The notes under the pieces: model-generated
Database searches by the model: none
What the model saw: the letters and a program-made list of their open reading frames with translations, nothing else
What the model was told of the DNA's origin: nothing
Made by a program: the position numbers and the translations under genes
NCBI GenBank assembly: GCA_030605795.1
Contig: JAUWHR010000016.1
Span: 1 to 33,095, forward strand
Reading direction: 5' to 3'
Length of the DNA: 33,095 nucleotides
Origin: Anaerolineae bacterium
GTDB taxonomy: Bacteria > Chloroflexota > Anaerolineae > Anaerolineales > E44-bin32
Shown here: in pieces, positions 9,194 to 16,124 of the stretch
Layout of the letters: the number at the start of each line of letters is the position of its first letter
Numbering within the stretch: the stretch's first letter is position 1

Positions 9194-9544
9194 TTATGAC
9201 TGGCGCTTTTCCTTCAAACGGGCTCGTTTGCCGATCCGGTCCCGAAGGAAGTACAACTGGGCTCGCCGCACATGTGCTCGTCGATGGATATCTACCTTCT
9301 CAATGCGCGGTGAACGCAGCAGGAAGGTTCGCTCGACGCCGATACCGTGGGAGGCGGTGCGCCGGACAGTAAAGTTGGCGTTGTTGCCGCCTTTGCGCAT
9401 GCGGATAATCGTCCCTCGGAATTCCTGAACTCGCTCGCGGTCCCCTTCTTTGATGCGCAAGTGCACACTAACGGTGTCACCTGGGCGCAATTCAGGGATG
9501 TTAGGATTTATTGGTGCTTCCAGTGCCTTCACCAAATCGGTCAT
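9194..9544 (-). CDS. rplS: Large-subunit ribosomal protein L19 (bL19)
   Basis: This 116-residue ribosomal protein sits at the 30S-50S interface. The family signature is clear: [20 protein letters not shown], then [31 protein letters not shown] and [19 protein letters not shown]. The length is typical. The ATG at 9544 is preceded by AAGG at 9554-9557. The usual bacterial neighbours trmD and rimM are absent on both sides. The fold-back repeat at 9570-9690 ends 25 bp from the start codon and so lies in the leader or promoter region of this presumably essential gene. Confidence 0.97.
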   Translation of the reverse strand: MTDLVKALEAPINPNIPELRPGDTVSVHLRIKEGDRERVQEFRGTIIRMRKGGNNANFTVRRTASHGIGVERTFLLRSPRIEKVDIHRRAHVRRAQLYFLRDRIGKRARLKEKRQS

Positions 9545-9569
9545 GATAACTTGCCTTATTATTAATATT

Positions 9570-9690
9570 TACTCCACTGAAAAAAGGTCAACCGCGAGAA
9601 GAGGACCGGTATATGTGGGGGTGCGGGCTGCGACCGCACCCCCACATATACCCCTCCCCACTCCTCGAGGTTAGTTTTTTCAGTGCACTC
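9570..9690. mobile_element. MITE-like fold-back repeat, copy 1 (rplS leader)
   Basis: This 121-bp element has near-complementary halves. The outer tips are TACTCCACTGAAAAAA on the left and the complement of GAGTGCACTGAAAAAA on the right. A perfect 18-bp inner stem (9609-9626 with 9634-9651, the GTATATGTGGGGGTGCGG arm) has a 7-base loop. AATATT occurs immediately outside both ends (9564-9569 and 9691-9696), a candidate 6-bp target duplication. It has no coding capacity. A second copy at 29459 is nearly identical. The minus-strand reading of the left end contains TTGACC at 9591-9586 pointing toward rplS. Confidence 0.85.
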
Positions 9691-10014
9691 AATATTGAAT
9701 CTGCTGAAAAAGCAGCCGCCAGCAGGAAAATGCGGTATATCGAGCGGCACGGGCCGAAGTATATCATATCCATGGTTGGGGCGTCTAGGGAAGTAAGGTG
9801 CTGGAAAACACAGAAAACGGTTAAGCAACCAAAAGGTGAAGTACGCTCCAGATGTTGGCGATTGTCTCCCATTTCGATGTTGTGGATGAAATTACTTTGG
9901 GTGCGAGGTTTTGGAGTCCGGAAGCTTTGCTTCCAGCCACAAGCAGAGCTAGTGGACTCCAGAGGACTAAGTAAGCCAAGGCAAGGTTGCCATCTTGGAG
10001 AAATCCACCCTGTT
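9691..10014. other. Intergenic stretch with nested hairpin, upstream of rplS and downstream of the Nudix gene
   Basis: No gene is supported. A nested fold occurs at 9913-9960: GGAGTCC (9913-9919) pairs with GGACTCC (9954-9960), and inside it GGAAGC (9920-9925) pairs with GCTTCC (9929-9934). It lacks a T-tract. It may end the minus-strand Nudix transcript or be a small structured RNA. On the minus strand a CTGCTG...CAGCAG hairpin (9701-9725) lies between possible rplS promoter sequences and the repeat. An rplS leader role is only a guess. Confidence 0.35.
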
Positions 10015-10560
10015 TTAGCTTGGTGAGATGGCCTTGCGGAGGTGATCGCGGGCCAGGAACAATCCTGCCAGTGATTTCGTATCTTGTAATTCCCCTCGGG
10101 CTATCAGTTCCATGATTTCGTCCCACGTTAGACGCTCAACGTATATGTCTTCATCGGCATCGGGGGTGAGTGGCGCCGGTGTGAGATCGCCAACGAGGAA
10201 GAAGTGGAGAAATTCGGTCGAGTAACCGGGAGCCATGAATGCCCCACCAAGGGGAACTAGATATGAGGGGGACATGCCAATCTCCTCTCGGCACTCTCGA
10301 ACAGCACAAGTTTTGGGGTCCTCCCCTGGATCCAATGTGCCTGCGGGCAACTCGAGCAGTGTTTTACCTGTTGGGTGGCGGTATTGGCGAACGAGCCAGA
10401 TGCGCTGGTTATCATCTACAGGGATCATGACTACAGCACCACCATGCTCGACGACGTCGACCCGCATCGTTTGGCCAGTTGGGCTTTCAACTTGGTCGAT
10501 GCGCACTCCGAACACCTTTCCCTGGAAGATAGTCTCTGACTGTAGCACGCGGTATGCCAT
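10015..10560 (-). CDS. Nudix hydrolase, ADP-ribose pyrophosphatase-like
   Basis: This 181-residue protein probably hydrolyses ADP-ribose or related nucleotide sugars to AMP and a sugar phosphate. The Nudix box is complete: GTLDPGEDPKTCAVRECREE followed by IGM fits Gx5Ex7REUxEExGU. The preceding VRQYRHPTGKTLLELPAG is typical of the NudF/ADPRase branch rather than MutT. Downstream, GGAFMAPGYSTEFLHFFL also fits ADPRases. AGGAGAG lies 4-5 bases before the ATG. It stands between the LysM lipoprotein and rplS on the same strand, with gaps of about 275 and 324 bp, so no tight operon is evident. The exact substrate is inferred. Confidence 0.88.
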   Translation of the reverse strand: MAYRVLQSETIFQGKVFGVRIDQVESPTGQTMRVDVVEHGGAVVMIPVDDNQRIWLVRQYRHPTGKTLLELPAGTLDPGEDPKTCAVRECREEIGMSPSYLVPLGGAFMAPGYSTEFLHFFLVGDLTPAPLTPDADEDIYVERLTWDEIMELIARGELQDTKSLAGLFLARDHLRKAISPS

Positions 10561-10835
10561 TGTGCTCTCCTATATGAAGGGGAACTCGCTTGGATGTGGT
10601 AAATATGTATATCTTGAGGTGTTCATTCTAATATAAACTAACGCTGGCCAGCATCCTTGATGGGTTGACGTGAGCGGGGGCAGACACATAGGTCTGCCCC
10701 TTGATTGCGATTTCCTTTTGTCGAAATGTCGGTCAGCTTAGCGGATGCATCTGCGACTGCGGAGCGAGCTAGATTGGGATCGCCGTCCTTAGTAGAAACA
10801 AATTCCGCTGAGATCTGATGCAGGTCCCGGTTTGT
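10561..10835. other. Intergenic stretch with hairpin
   Basis: No gene is supported. GGGGCAGAC (10677-10685) pairs with GTCTGCCCC (10692-10700) around ACATAG. It may end transcription of the LysM gene, which stops at 10836 on the minus strand, but neither side has a good T-tract. Confidence 0.4.
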
Positions 10836-11468
10836 TCAGGGAATGACCAGCTCCTGACCAGGTTGGATCATTCTCGGATTCACGAGATCATTGGCGTCGA
10901 TGATGCTCTGAGGCTCGACACCGTATGTACGGGCGATTTGCCAGATCCACTCACCTGGTTTAACTATATGCACTATCCCGCCTGCCTCGGTAGTTCCGGG
11001 CGTGCCAGTCGCCTCAGGCGAGACAGAAGGCACGGGAATTTGCAGGACCATGCCCACCTGGATCGAACCGGGTGACGTCAAATCGTTGAGATCGATGATC
11101 TCCTGCGGGTCGACGTCGAAACTACGGGCGATTTGCCAGATCCAATCACCCGGTTTGACGGTGTACTCAGTCACCCCCATGGTTGTGGGGGTAGCCTCCG
11201 GGGTAGCTACAACCAGTGTTCCGGCAACTATCGGAGTGTTGGTTGCAGTTGGTTCACCCTCATCACCTTCGGAGGCCTGCGCTGTTTGGGTGAGAATACT
11301 CGAGCGTACAGCGTCCATCGTGGCCTGCGTATCGTCGACCGGCGCTTCCTGCGTCTCTCCTTCGTCGGAGGGTGGTGGCGTCGAGGCTGAACGTGTGCAG
11401 GCTGTGAAACTGAGGGCGATGATGACAAGTATAGCTGGCACAAGGTATCGCAGGCGCTGTTTACCCAT
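10836..11468 (-). CDS. Lipoprotein with two LysM domains
   Basis: This 210-residue exported protein starts MGKQRLRYLVPAILVIIALS and has the lipobox FTAC with Cys24 as the lipidation site. A Thr/Pro/Glu-rich linker (about 25-98) follows. Two LysM repeats are visible: YTVKPGDWIWQIARSFDVDP (102-121, domain to about 145) and HIVKPGEWIWQIARTYGVEP (167-186, domain to 210). LysM domains bind N-acetylglucosamine polymers such as peptidoglycan. The two repeats are closely alike and include the unusual WIWQIAR for the common LxxIA pattern, so a recent internal duplication is likely. No enzymatic domain is present, so it is probably a wall-binding or scaffold protein. AGGAGGAG precedes the ATG. Confidence 0.88.
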   Translation of the reverse strand: MGKQRLRYLVPAILVIIALSFTACTRSASTPPPSDEGETQEAPVDDTQATMDAVRSSILTQTAQASEGDEGEPTATNTPIVAGTLVVATPEATPTTMGVTEYTVKPGDWIWQIARSFDVDPQEIIDLNDLTSPGSIQVGMVLQIPVPSVSPEATGTPGTTEAGGIVHIVKPGEWIWQIARTYGVEPQSIIDANDLVNPRMIQPGQELVIP

Positions 11469-11785
11469 TGGCTCCTCCTAGTGGATCAACGGATTGGTTT
11501 GTATGGGTCACATACCCATTCCTGAATAAGCTTATCTGTTTAGATCCAGTCGACATGAGTTTATTTCACCGTTCGCGAAACTGGGGTGAAAAGCTGCCCC
11601 AAAGTGATCTTCAAGCGCGCATGTTAGCACAGGTATTTGAGCGCGTCAAGCGGGGTGGCCGCCTATGATGAGGTTGCAAGAGGCGTGCCATAATGTTGAT
11701 CGGCTTTGATAGTGCACTGAAGCTGCACAACGCGAAGCGGCCTGGCCATTGAGTTGGCCAGGCCGTAAATCTGACCGGAATGAGG
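11469..11785. other. Intergenic stretch with a perfect hairpin and a possible repeat relic
   Basis: No well-supported gene is present. A 37-codon frame from the ATG at 11555 lacks a ribosome site. CGGCCTGGCCA (11738-11748) pairs perfectly with TGGCCAGGCCG (11755-11765) around TTGAGT, about 20 bp past the DUF35 stop, and may terminate the mevalonate cluster. It has no T-tract. Just left of it, AGTGCACTGAAG at 11711-11722 resembles the tip of the fold-back repeat family and may be a relic. Confidence 0.4.
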
Positions 11786-12196
11786 TCATGCGGAAATTGT
11801 TCGGGCTAGCTGGGGGCGGAATTTGTAGCCGTAGACTAGCATCCCTCGCTCACCATCAGAGCGTAATTTGCGGGTTACCATCTCAACTGGCATGCCGATT
11901 TCAACAGTCTCATCTCCCAGGTCGGTGAGTTGAGCAGTGAGCATTGGGCCTTCTTCCAAACGGACTAGGGCGATGGTATAAGGGGCATTTTCCTCATACC
12001 CCGCAGGTGCTTGATATACCGTGGTGAAAGAATAAACTTCACCCCGGCCGCTATATTTATATAGGTTTCGGGCATTTTCACCACACGCGGGGCAAATATC
12101 CCTGGGGGGGAAGATTTTCTCCTCGCAATGTGGGCAAATTTCACCCATCAAGGTGTACCGTTCTTGTTTTAATCTCCAGTGTCGTGAAGCTTCCAT
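11786..12196 (-). CDS. DUF35 Zn-ribbon/OB-fold protein of the HMG-CoA cluster
   Basis: This 136-residue protein has a zinc ribbon with C21, C24, C35 and C38 (CPHC...CPAC), followed by an OB-like beta domain (GEVYSFTTVYQAPAGYEENAPYTIALVRLEEG). In methanogenic archaea a DUF35 protein forms a complex with acetoacetyl-CoA thiolase and HMG-CoA synthase and helps channel the CoA intermediate. The same three families are adjacent here, which supports a like role (inference from family knowledge). It is the last gene of the cluster, 71 bp downstream of the thiolase-fold gene. AGG lies about 7 bases before the ATG. Confidence 0.87.
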   Translation of the reverse strand: MEASRHWRLKQERYTLMGEICPHCEEKIFPPRDICPACGENARNLYKYSGRGEVYSFTTVYQAPAGYEENAPYTIALVRLEEGPMLTAQLTDLGDETVEIGMPVEMVTRKLRSDGERGMLVYGYKFRPQLARTISA

Positions 12197-12267
12197 AATT
12201 CGCCTCAGGCAAATGTGATATCCAACAGTTTAGGCCTTCGAGACTCTCAGGAGCTATCAGATCCCTC

Positions 12268-13464
12268 TCAAGAGCCATCTACCAACTCAAGAATATGTGT
12301 TGAAGCTGTCGCTCCAGCACCTCCGAGGCACTGCACTAACGCAATTTTGGCGTTGGCGATCTGGTTCTCACCGGCCCGGCCTTGAAGCTGAAGCGTTGCT
12401 TCTGCTAATTGGTATACCCCTGTAGCGCCACCAGTGTCGCCTCGGGCTTTAGAACCACCAAAGGTACAGATGGGGATGCGCCCATCTCGGGAGATGGCTC
12501 CGTCCAAGGCAAGCCGCCAACCCTGACCGCGTTTGGCGAATCCAGCCGCCTCCAGGGACAGCGCCGCGTACACCGAATATTGGTCGTGCAACTCAAATAG
12601 ATCAATGTCGTCGTGTGTCAAACCAGCTTGTTGCATTGTCAGCCTGGCAGACTCTGCTGCCGAGGAAAGCTTCAATGGATCAGTTCGATCGTGTAAAGCC
12701 ACTGTAGTGCTGGCAGCTGCGGAGGCCGCGATCCGAACCCTTGGATGGGGAAGCGTCTCGGGTAAACGATCATCTCGAGCTAGAATCAGCGCCGCGGCAC
12801 CGTCTGCAAGGGGAGCAGTATCGAACAAGTTAACTGGTTCGCTCACCATCGGAGCATGTGTGTAATCTTCGATCCGTATCGCCCGCCGATACATGGCATT
12901 CGGATTGGTGGCCGCGTTGGCGTGGGCATTGATGCTAAAGTAAGCCAAGGCGTCTGCCGGTGCATTATGCTCGTAGAGGTAGCGCCGCATGAGGAGAGCT
13001 GCCTGAGCAGTGGATGTGGTCCCATGGATAGCTTCATGATCTGCGTCGCTTGCGGTAGCCAGGGCAGCCTCTAGTTCAGCACTAGCGTGGTCGGTAACTT
13101 TTTCTACTCCAACGATCAGGGCGGTATCGACCAAACCGGATGCCAGAGCCAGGTATGCTTGGCGTAGTGCAATACCGCCTGAAGCGCCGGCCGCCTCGAG
13201 GGCGACAGCCTCGATTCCACGCAAGCCAGCGAAGTCTGCCAGTAGGGCAGCCAGTTGTGTTTGTCCGGAGAGGTAAGGCGCCAACATATTAGCAACAAAT
13301 AGTGCCTGGGGTTTTAACCCAGCCGCGTCGCTGCGTGCGGCGGTAATGGCATCCAACGCCAATTCACGTATAGATTTTTCCCAGTGCTCGCCAACTGGCG
13401 TTATACCGATGCCAACTATGAGGATGTCGTGTAAAGTCTTTATCTTATTTACCATTTCTATCAC
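12268..13464 (-). CDS. Thiolase-fold protein, SCP2/archaeal type, catalytic residues altered
   Basis: This protein of up to 398 residues resembles archaeal-type acetoacetyl-CoA thiolases throughout (GIGITPVGEHWEKSIRELA, ADFAGLRGIEAVALEAAG, INAHANAATNPNAMYRR, DLFELHDQYSVYAALSLEA). The nucleophile motif usually reads EAACxSGG but here is EAAGASGG, with Gly93 (codon GGC) in place of Cys. The GHPxGATG motif reads GDTGGATG, losing that His. The late NIGGxG-type motif reads CLGGAG. The His of ELHD remains. Ordinary Claisen condensation is therefore doubtful, and a structural or channelling role beside HMG-CoA synthase is possible. The first possible start is GTG at 13464 and an in-frame ATG lies at 13455. 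Neither has a good ribosome site, and the gene begins about 20 bp after the synthase stop. Confidence 0.85.
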   Translation of the reverse strand: MIEMVNKIKTLHDILIVGIGITPVGEHWEKSIRELALDAITAARSDAAGLKPQALFVANMLAPYLSGQTQLAALLADFAGLRGIEAVALEAAGASGGIALRQAYLALASGLVDTALIVGVEKVTDHASAELEAALATASDADHEAIHGTTSTAQAALLMRRYLYEHNAPADALAYFSINAHANAATNPNAMYRRAIRIEDYTHAPMVSEPVNLFDTAPLADGAAALILARDDRLPETLPHPRVRIAASAAASTTVALHDRTDPLKLSSAAESARLTMQQAGLTHDDIDLFELHDQYSVYAALSLEAAGFAKRGQGWRLALDGAISRDGRIPICTFGGSKARGDTGGATGVYQLAEATLQLQGRAGENQIANAKIALVQCLGGAGATASTHILELVDGS

Positions 13465-13483
13465 GCCGTTTTTTATAGTGCAA

Positions 13484-14557
13484 TCATTTCATGGTCAATT
13501 TGCCGCGAAAGCGGGCGTAGGTTGCGTAATCGATCTCGGTGCGGCGAGCAATATAATCCTGTGTCTGGGGAGCTAGGTTATGACGTTCTGGAAGCAACTC
13601 AGTGGCGCGCAGGCTGATTGCATCTGATCCGGCGCCTGAACCATAGGAGACCAGCAGGATGCGATCACCTGGTTCAGCGACATCCAGCACCGCTGTCAGA
13701 CCGACCAGAGCTGATCCAGCGTAAGTGTTGCCGATCAGTGGCACCAGCAGCCCGGTTTCGATCTGTTCAGGTTTAAATCCCAAGGCGCGGCCTACGCGTT
13801 GAGGGAATTTGGTGTTTGGTTGATGGAACACGACATGCTGATAATCGGAGGGTGATGCTTCGATTGCCTGCATCAAGGCCTGGGCAGCAGATGTGATGTG
13901 TTTGAAGTAGGATGGTTCGCCGGTGAAGCGCTCCCCGTGTTCAGGATACTTCTCGTTAGCCCGGCGGAAAAAATCCGGTGTGTCGGTGGCAAAGGAGTAG
14001 GAGCTTTCGATCGTCGCCAGGGAGATCTCCGCTGGGCCGAGGAGAAAAGCAGCTCCACCAGCGCCGGCAGTGTACTCCAGTGGGTCACCAGGGCGGGCTT
14101 GGGCCGTGTCCATACCGATGGCGAGAGCGAAGCGCGCCATTTCAGAGCCAACGAAGCCGATTGCCGCTTGGATCGCCTCAGTCCCTGCCTTGCAGGCGAA
14201 CTCCCAATCAGCAGCTTGGGTATGCGGGGTGGCGCCGATGGCTTCAGCAACAACTGTCGAGGTGGGCTTGACAGCGTAAGGGTGGGACTCTGAACCGACC
14301 CATACCGCGCGAATTTCGGATGGATCAATTTCCGCCCGGGCTAGGGCGTTGCGTGCGGCTTCGATGGACATTGTGATTACATCCTCATCTAGACCGGACA
14401 CAGCCTTCTCCTCGATCAGTAGACCACCACTACCTGCCTTCCAGATTCGGGCGACTTCGCTGGCCGGGAGGCGGTAGCGCGGGATGTAGGCGCCGTAGCC
14501 AACGATGCCAACATCGCGAATTGGCTTGAGGATGGGCGGAACTTTATGATCGGTCAT
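13484..14557 (-). CDS. Hydroxymethylglutaryl-CoA synthase, archaeal type
   Basis: This 357-residue enzyme condenses acetyl-CoA with acetoacetyl-CoA to HMG-CoA, the second step of the mevalonate pathway. It begins with a typical [15 protein letters not shown]. The acyl-binding Cys is C122 in [13 protein letters not shown], the acidic residue lies in [12 protein letters not shown] (48-59), and the catalytic His is H245 in [10 protein letters not shown]. The length and the FACKAGT context match archaeal and some bacterial enzymes rather than the larger eukaryotic/Firmicute type. AGGAAGGA directly precedes the ATG. It lies between HMG-CoA reductase (148 bp upstream) and the thiolase-fold gene (about 20 bp downstream). 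The archaeal affinity suggests ancient transfer, a point only phylogeny can settle. Confidence 0.93.
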   Translation of the reverse strand: MTDHKVPPILKPIRDVGIVGYGAYIPRYRLPASEVARIWKAGSGGLLIEEKAVSGLDEDVITMSIEAARNALARAEIDPSEIRAVWVGSESHPYAVKPTSTVVAEAIGATPHTQAADWEFACKAGTEAIQAAIGFVGSEMARFALAIGMDTAQARPGDPLEYTAGAGGAAFLLGPAEISLATIESSYSFATDTPDFFRRANEKYPEHGERFTGEPSYFKHITSAAQALMQAIEASPSDYQHVVFHQPNTKFPQRVGRALGFKPEQIETGLLVPLIGNTYAGSALVGLTAVLDVAEPGDRILLVSYGSGAGSDAISLRATELLPERHNLAPQTQDYIARRTEIDYATYARFRGKLTMK

Positions 14558-14705
14558 TCATTCCTTCCTTAGGATACCAACCTTTACCCATATCACAGTT
14601 TGAGGGCTGTCTAGAAAGGGGGGCGCATGATGTCCATCTAATCCTCGGTTCGCAGTCCTAAGATGATACCTCATATGTGCAAGGTCTAAGCCAATAATAA
14701 ATTGG

Positions 14706-15998
14706 CTATTCTTCATTCCATCTGCGGACCATTTCTTGGGCGCGTTCGAGTATCATAACCCCTTCAGCAATAAGTTGTCGAGCCACACGTTCGATCAGCG
14801 CCCCATGGGCGCCTGCGGCTATGGCCACCTGACGGGCGTGCAGTTCCATATGACCGCGCTGAATACCTTCGGTGGCCAGCGCGCGTAATGCGGCCAGATT
14901 CTGTGCTAAGCCGACAGAGACGACAATCTCGGCTAGTTCCCGGGCACTGCTTACGCCCATCAACCTCAAGCAAGCTTTGGCAGCAGGGTGAACGCGTGTG
15001 GCTCCGCCAACAGTTCCAACCGCCAAGGGCATCTCGAGTGTTCCCTCCAGGGCGCCCTGTTTGGTAACCCACCATCGGCTGAGTGAGGTGTAGCTACCAT
15101 CGCGTGCGGCATAGGCGTGCGCGCCAGCCTCAACCGCGCGCCAGTCATTGCCGGTGGCGATCAACACAGCGTCGACTCCGTTCATGATTCCTTTATTGTG
15201 AGTGGCTGCTCGATAGGGATCTGCTACAGCGAATGCCCAGGCTTCGATGATTCCATCCCGGACTTGATCGCCACTGAACTGGCCGAAGGCCAACTCCTTA
15301 GCCGGGATTCGACAGCTGGCATGCGCCAGGCGACGATCGGCAAGGTTGGATAGAATACGTAAGTGTACTCGCCCACCGGTGAGGCTTTCGATTGTGGGCG
15401 CAAGGGATTCGGCTACTGAATTGACAACATTTGCTCCCATTGCGTCGCGGGTGTCGTAGATCAAATGAACCACCAGCATCGGGCCAACGGGCGTATCATG
15501 CAGCGGTCGGATTTCAAGATCGCGAGCACCGCCGCCTAGACGGTTTATCGCCTGGTCAACTAGGTCTGCTTTGGCAAGCAATTCCTGCTTATGCCGTAAT
15601 AATTGCTGGCTTGCCGCCTCTAGATCCGGCACATCGAGAATCTGTATTTGGGCGATCATTTCGGGCTCGGTGGTTCTGGCGGTGAAGCCGCCTCCAGCGC
15701 GGGCAAGTTTAGCCATATGGGACGCGCCGGCGACAACAGAAGGCTCTTCAATAACCATCGGAACCAGTACTTCACGTTGGTTGACGATAAAGTTTACCGC
15801 CACCCCAAGAGGAAGACTGAAGAGCCCAATTGCATTCTCTATCATATGATCAGCCTGCTCTAAAGTCAGGCCACTTTCTCCATGTAGTGCAGCCTGCGCT
15901 TCAAGATTCAGATCTCCGACCTCGACCACCTTTGCCAGGCGCTGTTCGAGGGGCAGGTTAAAGAAACCGGGGAGGCGAGAAGACCGGTTTGAAGACAT
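14706..15998 (-). CDS. HMG-CoA reductase, class II
   Basis: This 430-residue enzyme interconverts HMG-CoA and mevalonate using NAD(P)H. It resembles class II (Pseudomonas mevalonii/Listeria type): it starts RLPGFFNLPLEQRL, has EEPSVVAGAS with the catalytic Glu at 84-85, K269 in THNKGIMNG, D285 in ATGND and H387 in MELHARQVA. All four catalytic residues are present. The frame stays open upstream to 16214, but the ATG at 15998 is chosen because AGGAGAG lies 7 bases before it and the family N-terminus begins there. Next to HMG-CoA synthase, the forward biosynthetic direction is more likely than mevalonate degradation. It is the first gene of the cluster and is divergent from the histidine kinase. 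Confidence 0.94.
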   Translation of the reverse strand: MSSNRSSRLPGFFNLPLEQRLAKVVEVGDLNLEAQAALHGESGLTLEQADHMIENAIGLFSLPLGVAVNFIVNQREVLVPMVIEEPSVVAGASHMAKLARAGGGFTARTTEPEMIAQIQILDVPDLEAASQQLLRHKQELLAKADLVDQAINRLGGGARDLEIRPLHDTPVGPMLVVHLIYDTRDAMGANVVNSVAESLAPTIESLTGGRVHLRILSNLADRRLAHASCRIPAKELAFGQFSGDQVRDGIIEAWAFAVADPYRAATHNKGIMNGVDAVLIATGNDWRAVEAGAHAYAARDGSYTSLSRWWVTKQGALEGTLEMPLAVGTVGGATRVHPAAKACLRLMGVSSARELAEIVVSVGLAQNLAALRALATEGIQRGHMELHARQVAIAAGAHGALIERVARQLIAEGVMILERAQEMVRRWNEE

Positions 15999-16124
15999 AA
16001 CTACTCTCCTAGACCAGATGTCGTTACACTTGTATACGTCCCCTGCTCTAGCAAAAACTATCAGGTTGCCCAACAGTTGGCGAGTACTAAGGGATGGGGT
16101 AAAATCCACCCTAAGGGAAGGTAT

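Noticed and set aside
9701-9740. Possible extra repeat arm next to copy 1 (CTGAAAAA...CGGTATAT with the right spacing)
   Set aside because: Only the end words match; the middle shows no better than chance agreement.
11555-11668. A 37-codon frame (MSLFHRSRNWGEKL...)
   Set aside because: It looks somewhat protein-like and basic, but has no Shine-Dalgarno sequence or promoter; too weak to call.
16077-16124. Extended N-terminus of the histidine kinase from a TTG
   Set aside because: No ribosome site there; ATG at 16125 has AAGGGAAG. The word AAGGGAAGGTATATG resembles the repeat's inner end, but no tip is present, so no repeat is claimed.
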